Of a stretch of 64,000 nt of DNA, positions 15,494-24,446 are shown piece after piece. Position 1 is the stretch's first letter. Every line of letters starts with the position of its first letter. Position numbers and translations under genes: made by a program. The notes below the pieces were generated by a model. That model ran no database searches and was not told where the DNA came from. It saw only the letters and a list, made by a program, of their open reading frames with translations. Origin of the DNA: Streptomyces litmocidini. Its GTDB lineage: Bacteria; Actinomycetota; Actinomycetes; Streptomycetales; Streptomycetaceae. The stretch spans positions 1 to 64,000 of the forward strand of contig NZ_BMTQ01000001.1 in the NCBI RefSeq assembly GCF_014649755.1. The letters are read 5' to 3'.

Positions 15494-16813
15494 TCACGAT
15501 ACGGGCAGTTGATCTCGCGGACGCTCGGAGCGGGCGGCGCCCACCCGGCCCAGGTCGATGTCCCGGGTCTCCCGCATCGTGAGGTAGACGACCAGGGAGA
15601 CGGCCGCGCAGCCCGCGACGTACCAGAAGAAGCCCGACTCGACGCCGGCGTCCTTGAACCAGAGCGCCACGTACTCGGCGGTGCCGCCGAAGAGGGCGTT
15701 GGCGACGGCGTACGGCAGGGCGACGCCGAGGGCGCGGATGCCGGTCGGGAAGAGTTCGGCCTTCACGCAGGCGTTGATGGAGGTGTAGCCGGTGACGACG
15801 ACCAGCGCGAGGAGGGAGAGGCCGAGGGCGGGCCAGAAGGAGCCGGCGTGCTTGAGCATCGTCAGGATCGGGACGGTGAGGAGGGTGGAGCCGAGCGCGA
15901 AGGTGATGAGGAGCGGGCGGCGTCCGATCCGGTCGGAGAGCCGGCCGGCGAGCGGCTGCAGGCAGGCGAAGACGATCAGGGCGCAGAAGGAGACCAGGGT
16001 GGCGGTCTGCTTGGGCAGCCCGGCGGAGTTGGACAGGTACTTGGTGAGGTACGTGGTGTACGTGTAGTAGGCCACGGTCCCGCCCATGGTGAGCGCGACG
16101 ACGAGGAAGGCCTCGCGCTTGTGCGCCCACAGGGCCTTGAGGGTGCCCTGCTGTCCCCGGGCGACGCCGGAGTCGGCGGTCTCCTCGTACACCTCGGTCT
16201 CCAGCATGGTGCGGCGCAGCCAGAAGACGACGGCCGCGCCGAGGGCGCCGACGACGAACGGGATGCGCCAGCCCCAGGCGTGGAGGGCGTCGGCGGACAG
16301 GGTGTGCTGGAGGACGAGCAGCAGGCCGAGGCCGAGGATCTGGCCGGCGGTCATCGACACGTACTGGAAGCTGGAGGCGAAGCCGCGGTGCCGCGGCGCG
16401 GAGGCCTCGGTGAGGTAGGTGGCGCTGGCCGCGTACTCGCCGCCGACGGAGAGTCCCTGGAGGAGGCGGGCGACGAGGAGGACGACGGCGCCGCCGTACC
16501 CGGCGACCGAGTAGGTCGGCGCGATCGCGATCAGTACGGCGGAGGCGGACATCAGCGTCACGGTGAGGGTGAGCGCCGCCTTGCGGCCCTTGCGGTCGCC
16601 GACCCGGCCGAGGAGCCAGCCGCCGACGGGGCGCATGAAGAAGCCGACGGCGAAGATGCCGGCGGTGTTCATGAGCTTGGCGGTGTCGTCGCCCTCGGGG
16701 AAGAAGGCTCCCGCGAAGTAGGTGGCGAAGCTCGCGTACACGAACCAGTCGAACCACTCGACCATGTTGCCGGCGGAACCGACCCAGATCTTCTTCCAGT
16801 GCTCTCGTCCCAT
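15494..16813 (-). CDS. MFS transporter, metabolite:H+ symporter (MHS) family
   Basis: A 439-residue, 12-helix permease of the KgtP/ProP type. The family signatures are present: NMVEWFDWFVYASFATYF in helix 1, GRVGDRKGRKAAL in loop 2-3, LLQGLSVGGEYAASATYLTEAS in helix 4, and RLSDRIGRRPLL in loop 8-9. Members carry dicarboxylates, betaines or related organic acids with protons; the substrate here is unknown. It follows the tetR gene by 66 bases on the same strand and may be the last gene of the urease-like/agmatine deiminase cluster. Confidence 0.88.
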   Translation of the reverse strand: MGREHWKKIWVGSAGNMVEWFDWFVYASFATYFAGAFFPEGDDTAKLMNTAGIFAVGFFMRPVGGWLLGRVGDRKGRKAALTLTVTLMSASAVLIAIAPTYSVAGYGGAVVLLVARLLQGLSVGGEYAASATYLTEASAPRHRGFASSFQYVSMTAGQILGLGLLLVLQHTLSADALHAWGWRIPFVVGALGAAVVFWLRRTMLETEVYEETADSGVARGQQGTLKALWAHKREAFLVVALTMGGTVAYYTYTTYLTKYLSNSAGLPKQTATLVSFCALIVFACLQPLAGRLSDRIGRRPLLITFALGSTLLTVPILTMLKHAGSFWPALGLSLLALVVVTGYTSINACVKAELFPTGIRALGVALPYAVANALFGGTAEYVALWFKDAGVESGFFWYVAGCAAVSLVVYLTMRETRDIDLGRVGAARSERPRDQLPVS

Positions 16814-16879
16814 GGGCAGGAACCGTGCCGGAGACCAGGCGGGGGCGACAAGGCCGCGGCCCGCAACGATCGGGTGTAC

Positions 16880-17527
16880 TTACGTGCGTTGCGGTCGCGC
16901 GAGCAGGTCCTGCTCGATGAACTCCCGTACGTGCGCGAGGACCTGCTCCCGCCCCGTGCCCGGGATGCCGACGGCGACGTGCACGCTGAAGCCGTCGAGC
17001 AGGGCCCGCATCCGGGTGGCGAAGCGGTCCGGGTCGACCGGGCGGAACTCCTCCCGCGAGACCCCCTCGGCGAGGATCGCGACCAGGTCCCGGTGCCAGG
17101 CCCCCTCGATGGCGGCCTGCCGGGCGCGGGCGTCGTCGTCGGCGTTCTGCGAGCGGTTCCAGACCTCCAGCCAGAGGGTCCAGTGAGGGTCGCGGGGCCC
17201 GTCGGGCACGTACACGTCGACGTACCCGTCGAGCCGGTCGCGTGCCTTCCCCGGCCGGGACAGCAGCGCGCTGCGCTCGGCCCCGAGCCGCCCCTCGCTC
17301 CACTCCAGGGTCTGCAGCAGCAGCTCGTCCTTGGTGCGGAAGTAGTAGAGGAGGTGCCCGCTGCTCATCCCCACCTGCCGCCCGAGCCCGGCCATGGTGA
17401 GCCCGTCGAGCCCCCGCTCGGCGATGGTGTCCATGGCCGCGGCGAGCACGTCCTCGCGGGGCGGGGCGGCCTGGTTGCGCCGGCGGGGGTGGGACGGGGA
17501 GGGGAGGGGGTCGCTGCTCTGACTCAC
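16880..17527 (-). CDS. TetR family regulator (BetI-like)
   Basis: A 215-residue protein with an N-terminal TetR helix-turn-helix (REDVLAAAMDTIAERGLDGLTMAGLGRQVGMSSGHLLYYFRTKDELL, residues about 24-70) and a C-terminal ligand domain containing WLEVWNRS and FATRMRALLDGFSVHVAVG, typical of the BetI/TetR_C_6 group. It lies between an unknown gene (9-base gap upstream) and the MHS transporter, so local control of uptake or of the upstream urease-like operon is plausible. Confidence 0.88.
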   Translation of the reverse strand: MSQSSDPLPSPSHPRRRNQAAPPREDVLAAAMDTIAERGLDGLTMAGLGRQVGMSSGHLLYYFRTKDELLLQTLEWSEGRLGAERSALLSRPGKARDRLDGYVDVYVPDGPRDPHWTLWLEVWNRSQNADDDARARQAAIEGAWHRDLVAILAEGVSREEFRPVDPDRFATRMRALLDGFSVHVAVGIPGTGREQVLAHVREFIEQDLLARPQRT

Positions 17528-17536
17528 TCGTACGTT

Positions 17537-18064
17537 CTACCCGATCGGCCCGGTCCCGGTGTCCCGGACCCATGCGTCCCTGCGCGCCCGCAGCTCCCGG
17601 ATCCGGTCGGGGCCGGGCTCGCCGGCTGCGGCCTCGGCGAATCCCTGCGCGCCGAACGCGCCGTCGGTCACGAGGGCGAGGTCCTCCGCGGAGAGCTCCT
17701 CCGCGAGCAGCGCGGAGAGTGCCGGGAGGTCGCCCTCGAAGACCCCGTCGCGGTCCATCTCGCGCAGGCGGCGGACGGTCCGGACGAGGTCGGGCCGCAG
17801 GGTCGTCCAGCCGCGGGAGGCGGCGATCTCGCGGTCCACGTGCTCCATGAACCAGCGCACGACCTCGTACGGGACGGGGTGGTGCCCCGACACGGGGTCG
17901 ACGCACACGGTCGGCCCGCGCTCCGGGTCCTCGTCGGGCACGACGGCCGTCAGCAGGGTCCGCCGGTCGGCGACCCGGCCCAGTTCCAGGTACCAGGCGT
18001 CGTCCGGTACGGAGTACAGGATCGTGATCGCGTAGTCGCCGCCCTCGTGGCGCATCACCGGCAT
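17537..18064 (-). CDS. Conserved hypothetical protein
   Basis: A 175-residue soluble protein I do not recognise. The N-terminal half contains YSVPDDAWYLELGRVADRRTLLTAVVPDEDP; the C-terminal half is acidic and helical, ending VRDTGTGPIG. No signal peptide, membrane helix or catalytic motif is visible. It sits 42 bases after aguA and 9 bases before tetR, so it is probably cotranscribed with both. Confidence 0.7.
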   Translation of the reverse strand: MPVMRHEGGDYAITILYSVPDDAWYLELGRVADRRTLLTAVVPDEDPERGPTVCVDPVSGHHPVPYEVVRWFMEHVDREIAASRGWTTLRPDLVRTVRRLREMDRDGVFEGDLPALSALLAEELSAEDLALVTDGAFGAQGFAEAAAGEPGPDRIRELRARRDAWVRDTGTGPIG

Positions 18065-18106
18065 GGCCGCAGGCTGTCACACGGCCCGCGGCCCGACCAC
18101 CGGATT

Positions 18107-19126
18107 TCAGACCTTCGGCTGCTGCTGCGTGATGCAGTGGATGCCGCCGCCGCCCGCGAAGATCGTCCGGGCGTCGACGAGGACGACCTCTCGCTCAGGG
18201 AAGAGGCGGCGGAAGATCTCGGCGGCCAGTTCGTCGTGGGGGTCGTCGAAGGCGCAGAGGACGACGCCGTCGTTGCACAGGTAGTGGTTGATGTACGAGT
18301 AGTCGACCCAGTCGCCCTCCTCGTCCTTGAGGACGGTCGGGGCCGGGATCTCGATGACCTCCAGGGCGCGGCCCCGGGCGTCGGTCTGGCCGCGCAGGAT
18401 GTCGACGTACGTCCGGGAGCGCTCGTAGTCGGGGTGGGCCGGGTCCTGCTGGCTGTGGACGAGGACCGTGCCGGGGCGGGCGAAGGCGGCGACGATGTCG
18501 ACGTGGCCCTGGGTGCCGTACAGGCCGTAGTCACCGGCGAGGCCGTGGGGCAGCCAGATCGCCTTCGTCGTGCCGAGCTTGGCGTGGACCTCCTGCTCGA
18601 CCTGCTCGCGGGTCCACTCGGGGTTGCGGCCGGAGCCGAGCTGCACGGTGTCGGTGAGGAGGACGGTGCCCTCGCCGTCGACGTGGATCGCGCCGCCCTC
18701 GTTCACCAGCGGAGAGGACAGCACGGGGACCCCCGCCACGTCCGCGACATGGCGGGCGATCTTGGAGTCGTGCTCCCAGCGGGCCCAGTCCTGGGCGCCC
18801 CAGCCGTTGAACACCCAGTCGACGGCGGCGAGTTCGGTGCCGTTCGTGACGAAGGTCGGGCCGATGTCCCGCATCCAGGCGTCGTCGAGCTCGCGCTCGA
18901 CGAGCTCGACGTCCGGGCCGAGGAGGGCCGCTGCCGACTCCGCGTCGCCGGGCGCGACGACCATCGTGACGGGCTCGAAGCGGCGGACGGCGCGGGCCAC
19001 CGACGCCCAGGCGGTACGGGCCTCGGCGAGCTCCTCCTCGTTGGTGAAGGTGGGGTTGGTGCTGGGCCAGGCCATCCAGGTGCGCTCGTGGGGGGTCCAC
19101 TCGGCGGGCATGCGGTACGAGGTCAT
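18107..19126 (-). CDS. aguA: Agmatine deiminase
   Basis: A 339-residue PAD-type deiminase converting agmatine to N-carbamoylputrescine and ammonia in the cytoplasm. The guanidine-group fold residues are visible: DDAWMRDIGPTF, EGGAIHVDGEG, GTQGHVDIVAAF and the nucleophile Cys331 in GGGGIHCITQQQP. Length and motif order match the family. It starts 10 bases after the ureC-like stop on the same strand. No N-carbamoylputrescine amidase is found in the window, so the fate of the product is open. Confidence 0.92.
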   Translation of the reverse strand: MTSYRMPAEWTPHERTWMAWPSTNPTFTNEEELAEARTAWASVARAVRRFEPVTMVVAPGDAESAAALLGPDVELVERELDDAWMRDIGPTFVTNGTELAAVDWVFNGWGAQDWARWEHDSKIARHVADVAGVPVLSSPLVNEGGAIHVDGEGTVLLTDTVQLGSGRNPEWTREQVEQEVHAKLGTTKAIWLPHGLAGDYGLYGTQGHVDIVAAFARPGTVLVHSQQDPAHPDYERSRTYVDILRGQTDARGRALEVIEIPAPTVLKDEEGDWVDYSYINHYLCNDGVVLCAFDDPHDELAAEIFRRLFPEREVVLVDARTIFAGGGGIHCITQQQPKV

Positions 19127-19136
19127 GAGTCGGGTC

Positions 19137-20819
19137 CTAGAGGAAGTAGAGGCGGTTGAGGGAGACGGACTCGGCCGCCTCGGAGCGGATCGGGGAGCCG
19201 TCGAGCGAGACGAGGCCCGTGCGGCCGTCGACCTGGACGTCGCCGACGCGGGAGTTGAGCCGCAGGTCGGCGGGGCCGATGCCGCGGGTGCCGCGCACGG
19301 CGACCCGGCGGCGCCGGGTGGGCATCGCGTCGGAGCCGAGGTCGACGGCGGCCTGCGCGACGAACGCGACGGAGATGTCGGCGGGCGTGGCGCCGTGCGC
19401 GCCGAACAGCGGTCCGAGGACGAGCGGTTCGCAGGTGTCGGTGGCGGCGTTCGGATCGCCCACGACCCCCCACGCGGGGAAGCCGTTCTTGATGACCATC
19501 TGCGGCTTGGCGCCGAAGAACTCCGGCCGCCACAGCACGATGTCGGCCATCTTCCCGACCTCGATCGAACCGATCTCGTGGGCGAGGCCGTGGGCGATCG
19601 CCGGGTTGATGGTGAGCTTGGCCATGTAGCGCAGCACGCGCGCGTTGTCGTCGTGCGCGCCGTCGCCCTCCAGGGGTCCGAGCTCGGCCTTCATCTTCCC
19701 GGCCATGGCGAAGGTCCGGCGTACGGTCTCGCCGGCCCTTCCCATCCCCTGCGCGTCGGAGGAGGTGATCCCGATCGCGCCGAGGTCGTGCAGGACGTCC
19801 TCCGCGCCCATCGTCCCGGCCCTGATCCGGTCGCGGGCCATCGCCGCGTCGCCGGGCAGGTCGGTCTTCAGGTCGTGGACGGAGACGATCATCCCGTAGT
19901 GCTCGGCGACGGCGTCGCGGCCGAAGGGGAGCGTGGGGTTGGTGGAGGAGCCGATGACGTTCGGCACGCCCGCCATCTTCAGGACGTTGGGGACGTGTCC
20001 GCCGCCGCAGCCCTCGATGTGGAAGGCGTGGATCGTACGACCCTCCAGGACCTTGAGGGTGTCCTCGACCGACAGGCACTCGTTCAGGCCGTCGGAGTGC
20101 AGGGCGACCTGGACGTCGTGCTCCTCGGCGACCCGCAGCGCGGTGTCCAGGGCTCGGGTGTGGGCGCCCATGTCCTCGTGGACCTTGAAGCCCGACGCCC
20201 CGCCCTCGGCGAGCGCCTCCACCAGCGGCGCCGGGTCCGAGGAGGAGCCGCGGGCGAGGAAGCCGATGTTGACCGGCCAGGCGTCGAAGGCGTTGAAGGC
20301 GTGCTTGAGCGCCCACGGCGAGTTGACGCCGACGCCCCAGACGGGGCCGAACTCCTGGCCGATGATCGTGGTGACGCCGCTGGCGAGCGAGGCCTCCATG
20401 ATCCGCGGGGAGAGCAGGTGGACGTGGGTGTCGACGGCTCCGGCGGTGGCGATCAGGCCCTCGCCGGAGACGATCGAGGTGCCGGTGCCGACGACGACGT
20501 CGACCCCGTCGAGGGTGTCGGGGTTGCCGGCCCGCCCGATGGCGTGGATCCGGCCCTCGCGGATGCCGATCGACACCTTGCGGATGCCCTGCACGGCGTC
20601 GATGACCAGGACGTTGCTGATGACGACGTCGCAGGTCTCGCGGACGGCGGCGGCCTTCAGGTGGAGTCCGTCGCGGGCGGTCTTGCCGAAGCCGGCCAGG
20701 AACTCGTCCCCGGGCTTCTGGGAGTCGGACTCGACGCGGACGACGAGCCCGGAGTCGCCCAGGACGACGCGGTCCCCGGCGCGGGGGCCGTGCACGGATG
20801 CGTACTCGTACGGGTCCAT
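19137..20819 (-). CDS. Urease alpha subunit-like metal hydrolase with altered flap
   Basis: A 560-residue UreC homologue of normal length. Nickel-site residues are kept: DTHVH, the carbamylated Lys212 (GFKVHEDMG), VALHSDGLNE and HAFHIEGCGGGHVPN. The mobile flap differs: the canonical MVCHHLD is here VSVHDLK, so the conserved Cys becomes Val314, His315 is kept and the following His becomes Asp316. No ureD/E/F/G accessory genes occur nearby. It may be a urease with unusual maturation or a hydrolase for another urea-like compound. Its ATG overlaps the UreAB stop by one base (TGATG), so the two are translationally coupled. Confidence 0.88.
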   Translation of the reverse strand: MDPYEYASVHGPRAGDRVVLGDSGLVVRVESDSQKPGDEFLAGFGKTARDGLHLKAAAVRETCDVVISNVLVIDAVQGIRKVSIGIREGRIHAIGRAGNPDTLDGVDVVVGTGTSIVSGEGLIATAGAVDTHVHLLSPRIMEASLASGVTTIIGQEFGPVWGVGVNSPWALKHAFNAFDAWPVNIGFLARGSSSDPAPLVEALAEGGASGFKVHEDMGAHTRALDTALRVAEEHDVQVALHSDGLNECLSVEDTLKVLEGRTIHAFHIEGCGGGHVPNVLKMAGVPNVIGSSTNPTLPFGRDAVAEHYGMIVSVHDLKTDLPGDAAMARDRIRAGTMGAEDVLHDLGAIGITSSDAQGMGRAGETVRRTFAMAGKMKAELGPLEGDGAHDDNARVLRYMAKLTINPAIAHGLAHEIGSIEVGKMADIVLWRPEFFGAKPQMVIKNGFPAWGVVGDPNAATDTCEPLVLGPLFGAHGATPADISVAFVAQAAVDLGSDAMPTRRRRVAVRGTRGIGPADLRLNSRVGDVQVDGRTGLVSLDGSPIRSEAAESVSLNRLYFL

Positions 20820-21517
20820 CAGTCGTTCTCCTCGTCGGGCAGAACGCCCAGGTAGCCGCAGGCCCGCGCCCTGCGCAGCGCCTCTTCCTTCGCGCCGGGC
20901 GCGTCCAGCGGGCCGTCGACCAGCCCCGCGAAGCCGATGGCGACGCGGGCGCCGCCGATCGGGACGAGCCCGACCTCGGCCTCGCCGCCCGGGTCGAAGC
21001 GGAAGGAGGCCCCGGCCGGGATGGCGAGGCGCATGCCGTAGGCGGCGGCCCGGTCGAAGTCGAGCCGCGGGTTGACCTCGAAGAAGTGGAAGTGGGAGGT
21101 CACGCTCACGGGGACCGTCGCGGTGTTCCGTACGGAGAGGGTGAGCGCCGGTTCGGACCGGGGGTGCCCGGGGCCGGGCAGCAGCGCGCCGGGGGCCTCG
21201 GCGCCCAGGCCGCCCCCGCCGATCGGGTCGGAGACGACCGCGAGCCGCGAGCCGTCGTCGAAGACGGCTTCGACGTGGACCTCGGTGACCACGTCGGCGA
21301 CGCCGGGCAGGACGTCGTCGGGGCCGAGGACGGAGCGGGCCGCCTCGATCGCCTCGGCGAGTCGCTTGCCGTCGCGGGCCGCCTCGCAGACGGTGTCCGC
21401 GATGAGGGCGGTCGCCTCGGGCACGTTGAGCCGCAGGCCCCGGGCCCGGCGGGCGCGGGCGAGCTCGGCGGCACCGAAGAGAAGCAGCCGGTCGCGTTCC
21501 GTGGGGGTCAGTCTCAC
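20819..21517 (-). CDS. Fused urease gamma-beta subunit
   Basis: A 232-residue fusion of UreA (residues 1 to about 95, beginning MRLTPTERDRLLLFGAAELARARRARG) and UreB (from about 125, with SVTSHFHFFEVNPRLDFDRAAAYGMRLAIPAG). Such fusions assemble with UreC into the urease trimer-of-trimers. The GTG at 21515-21517 is chosen because AGGAGG lies 10 bases upstream; the longer frame upstream would run through the operator and lacks homology. First gene of the minus-strand cluster. Confidence 0.9.
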   Translation of the reverse strand: MRLTPTERDRLLLFGAAELARARRARGLRLNVPEATALIADTVCEAARDGKRLAEAIEAARSVLGPDDVLPGVADVVTEVHVEAVFDDGSRLAVVSDPIGGGGLGAEAPGALLPGPGHPRSEPALTLSVRNTATVPVSVTSHFHFFEVNPRLDFDRAAAYGMRLAIPAGASFRFDPGGEAEVGLVPIGGARVAIGFAGLVDGPLDAPGAKEEALRRARACGYLGVLPDEEND

Positions 21518-21550
21518 GCCCCAAACACCTCCTGCAATTGCGACACGTTT

Positions 21551-21561
21551 GAGTGACACTC
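21551..21561. promoter_or_regulatory. Operator palindrome, copy 1 (urease-like side)
   Basis: GAGTG-A-CACTC is a perfect inverted repeat inside the longer motif TTGAGTGACACTCTAAA (21549-21565). It lies 34 bases upstream of the ureAB start. A second copy with the same flanks lies 69 bp away. Confidence 0.65.
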
Positions 21562-21619
21562 TAAATGTTGAGACGCGTGCTTCCAAGCATTGACGTCGTC
21601 GACAGGCGTAGGTCACATT

Positions 21620-21630
21620 GAGCGCCGCTC
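21620..21630. promoter_or_regulatory. Operator palindrome, copy 2 (permease side)
   Basis: GAGCG-C-CGCTC is a perfect inverted repeat within TTGAGCGCCGCTCTAAA (21618-21634), 34 bases before the permease ATG. With copy 1 the shared consensus is TTGAGYGMCRCTCTAAA, in the same orientation, one copy near each divergent start. Confidence 0.65.
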
Positions 21631-21663
21631 TAAAACTGTCCCCGTCCCCCGCAGGGAGTGCTC

Positions 21664-23085
21664 ATGCCGATAGAACAGCGCGGAGTCGACACCATCCCCG
21701 AAGCGGAACGCACCAGCGGCCCCCGCGACCTCGTCTCGATCCTCCTCGGCTCCAACCTCTGTCTGGGGGTGATCGTCTTCGGCTGGCTGCCGGTCTCCTT
21801 CGGACTCGGCTTCTGGGCCTCGGTGACCTCCGTCGTCACCGGCACCCTCGTCGGCGTCGCGGTCACCGCCCCCCTCGCCCTCGTGTCCCTCCGCACCGCG
21901 ACCAACCTCTCCACCTCCTCCGGCGCCTTCTTCGGCGTCCGCGGCCGGCTCGTCGGCTCCGTGGTGGGGCTGCTGCTCTCGCTGGGCTACACCGCGCTGA
22001 CCCTCTGGATCGGCGGCGACGTGATGGTGGGCACGCTCTCCCGCCTCGTCGGCCTGCCGACCGGCGGCGCCGTCCACGCCCTCGTCTACGCGTTCCTCGC
22101 CGCCTGCACGGTGGTCGGCGCGGTGTACGGCTACCGGCTGCTGCTCCGGCTGAGCAAGGCGCTCGCGATCGGCATGACGGTGCTCCTCGCCATCGGCCTC
22201 GTCGCCTACGCCGGGGACTTCACCACGGCCGCCGTCCCGGACACCCCGTACCTGCTCGGATCCTTCTGGCCGACCTGGCTGCTCTCGGCCGTGGCCGCGG
22301 GACTCAGCGGACCGGTCGCCTTCATCACCCTGCTCGGCGACTACACCCGGTACGTCTCCCCCGAGCGGTACAGCGCGAAGACCGTGTGGCGGGCCACCTG
22401 CCTGGGTCTGACCGTCGGCCTGCTCGTCCCCCAGCTCTTCGGCACGTTCACGGCCCTGGCGGCGCGCGGCGGCCTGGACTACGCGGGCCCGCTCGTCGGC
22501 GCGTCGCCCGTCTGGTACCTCGTACCGCTGCTGATCTCCGCCACCGCCGGCTCCGTCGGCAACGCCGGACTGATGCTGTACTCGATGGGCCTCGACCTCG
22601 ACGCGATCCTGCCGAAGGCCACGCGCGCGCGTGCCACCCTCGTCGTCGCGGCGGTGGCGACGGCCTTCGTCTTCGCCGGCCACTTCGCCTCGGACGCCCA
22701 GACGGCGATGACCTCGTTCGTGCTGCTGCTCACCGCGATCGGGACCCCCTGGGCGGTGATCACCCTGATCGGGCACGCGCGCTGCGGCGGGACGTACGAC
22801 CCGGAGGCGCTCCAGGTCTTCAACCAGCGCTCGCGCGGCGGGATCTACTGGTACTCGGCGGGCTGGCACCCGCGCGCCACCGTCTCCTGGGCGGTCGGCG
22901 CGGCGGTCGGCCTGGCCGCGGTGTCGACGCCGCTCTACGAGGGGCCGCTACTCGCCCTGACCGGCGGGATCGACTGCAGCTTCGTCCTCTCGGGCATCGT
23001 GGGCGGAGCGCTGTACGCCGTCCTGACGCCGAACGGGGCTCCCGGGACCGTGACGGCCCCGGAAGCCCTGGCGACGACGGAGTAG
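21664..23085 (+). CDS. NCS1 family permease (purine/cytosine type)
   Basis: A 473-residue, 12-helix transporter. NCS1 features visible are the N-terminal RDLVSILLGSNLCLGVIVFGWLP, the intracellular LRTATNLSTSSGAFFGVRGR region, and LLGDYTRYVSPE between helices. The family imports nucleobases, allantoin, hydantoins or related small nitrogenous compounds with H+ or Na+. It is transcribed away from the ureAB-ureC-aguA operon and shares an operator motif with it, so its substrate is probably the nitrogen compound handled by that operon. GGGAG precedes the ATG. It ends 14 bases before the convergent ilvE. Confidence 0.88.
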   Translation: MPIEQRGVDTIPEAERTSGPRDLVSILLGSNLCLGVIVFGWLPVSFGLGFWASVTSVVTGTLVGVAVTAPLALVSLRTATNLSTSSGAFFGVRGRLVGSVVGLLLSLGYTALTLWIGGDVMVGTLSRLVGLPTGGAVHALVYAFLAACTVVGAVYGYRLLLRLSKALAIGMTVLLAIGLVAYAGDFTTAAVPDTPYLLGSFWPTWLLSAVAAGLSGPVAFITLLGDYTRYVSPERYSAKTVWRATCLGLTVGLLVPQLFGTFTALAARGGLDYAGPLVGASPVWYLVPLLISATAGSVGNAGLMLYSMGLDLDAILPKATRARATLVVAAVATAFVFAGHFASDAQTAMTSFVLLLTAIGTPWAVITLIGHARCGGTYDPEALQVFNQRSRGGIYWYSAGWHPRATVSWAVGAAVGLAAVSTPLYEGPLLALTGGIDCSFVLSGIVGGALYAVLTPNGAPGTVTAPEALATTE

Positions 23086-23099
23086 CTAACCCCACCGGC

Positions 23100-24191
23100 T
23101 CACTTGCCGAGCTCGTGCATCCAGCCGTGCGTGTCCTCGGCCTTGCCGGTCTGGATGGCGAGCAGCGCCTCGCGCAGCTTCATCGTGACCTCGCCGGGCT
23201 CGCCGCCCGACTGCCGCCACTCGCCCCGGGCGGACTTGACCAGACCGACCGGGGTGATGACGGCGGCGGTGCCGCAGGCGAAGACCTCGGTGAGGGTGCC
23301 GTTCTCGGTGTCGGCCTGCCACTGGTCGATGGAGACGCGGGCCTCCTCGGACTCGTAGCCGAGGTCCTGGGCGACCTTGAGGAGCGAGTCGCGGGTGATG
23401 CCCGCGAGCAGGGAGCCGGTGAGGGTGGGGGTGACGATCTTGTTCCCGTACACGAAGTACAGGTTCATGCCGCCGAGTTCCTCGACCCACTTGTGCTCGA
23501 CCGCGTCGAGGTAGCAGACCTGGTCGCAGCCCTTGGCCGCCGCCTCGGCCTGCGCGAGCAGGGAGGCCGCGTAGTTGCCGCCGGTCTTGGCGTCGCCGAC
23601 GCCGCCGGGGACGGCGCGGACGCGGTCCTCCGAGGCCCAGATGGAGACGGGCTTCACGCCGCCCGCGAAGTACGGGCCGGCCGGCGAGGCGATGACGACG
23701 AACAGGTACTCGTTGGCCGGGCGGACACCGAGGCCGACCTCGGTGGCGATCATGAACGGACGCAGGTAGAGCGAGTCCTCGCCGCCGTGCGCCGGAACCC
23801 AGGCCTCGTCCTGCCGGACGAGCGCGTCACACGCCTCGACGAAGGTCTCGACCGGCAGCTCGGGCATGCCCAGCCGGTGGGCGGAGGCCTGGAAGCGGCG
23901 GGCGTTGGCGTCGGGCCGGAAGGTGGCGACGGAGCCGTCGGGGCGGCGGTAGGCCTTCAGGCCCTCGAAGATCTCCTGCGCGTAGTGCAGGACGTTCGTG
24001 GCCGGGTCCAGGGAGAGCGGGCCGTACGGCACGAGCTGGCCGTCGTGCCAGCCGCGGCCCTCGGTCCACCGGATGGTGACCATGTGGTCGGTGAAGTGGC
24101 GGCCGAATCCCGGGTTGGCCAGGATCGCCTCGCGCTCCGCGTCGGACAGCGGGCTGGAGGAGGGCTTGAGCTCGATCGTGGGCGTCGTCAT
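23100..24191 (-). CDS. ilvE: Branched-chain amino acid aminotransferase
   Basis: A 363-residue PLP enzyme making the last step of Ile, Leu and Val synthesis. Fold IV features are present: [28 protein letters not shown], the PLP lysine in [16 protein letters not shown], and the phosphate-binding [19 protein letters not shown] near the C-terminus. The start [10 protein letters not shown] at 24191 has GAAGGA 9 bases upstream. It follows leuB on the same strand but a terminator separates them, so it probably has its own promoter in 24192-24389; I see no leader peptide there. Confidence 0.93.
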   Translation of the reverse strand: MTTPTIELKPSSSPLSDAEREAILANPGFGRHFTDHMVTIRWTEGRGWHDGQLVPYGPLSLDPATNVLHYAQEIFEGLKAYRRPDGSVATFRPDANARRFQASAHRLGMPELPVETFVEACDALVRQDEAWVPAHGGEDSLYLRPFMIATEVGLGVRPANEYLFVVIASPAGPYFAGGVKPVSIWASEDRVRAVPGGVGDAKTGGNYAASLLAQAEAAAKGCDQVCYLDAVEHKWVEELGGMNLYFVYGNKIVTPTLTGSLLAGITRDSLLKVAQDLGYESEEARVSIDQWQADTENGTLTEVFACGTAAVITPVGLVKSARGEWRQSGGEPGEVTMKLREALLAIQTGKAEDTHGWMHELGK

Positions 24192-24389
24192 GAGTGCGTG
24201 TCCTTCACCGGTTGTGATGGGGAGGACCGCGCGCACGGCGCCGTCGGGGACTGTCGTCCCTGACGAGTCGGCGTCCGGGCATGCCCGTGTGCCGCGGCCC
24301 CACGTTCGATTATCGCTCGCGGGGACCGGTGCGGAAAACGGGTGCGCGCGGTCCGGGGTTCGGGGGGCGCCCCGCGGCCGCGCAAGGAA

Positions 24390-24422
24390 CAGCCGCCGGG
24401 CGCTGGTGCGACCCGGCGGCTG
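24390..24422 (-). terminator. Hairpin after leuB
   Basis: CAGCCGCCGGG and CCCGGCGGCTG form a perfect 11-bp stem with an 11-base loop, 24 bases after the leuB stop on its strand. Confidence 0.75.
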
Positions 24423-24446
24423 CTGTGTGGTGTCAGTCGGCGCGGG

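Noticed and set aside
13457..19159. Plus-strand frame of 1900 codons
   Set aside because: It is antisense to cimA, the MHS transporter, tetR and aguA, all of which have clear domains.
19137..21517. Canonical urease operon
   Set aside because: The flap is altered and no accessory maturation genes are present, so an unqualified urease call was not made.
24192..24389. Leader peptide/attenuator for ilvE
   Set aside because: No short frame with clustered branched-chain codons followed by a T-tract hairpin could be found.
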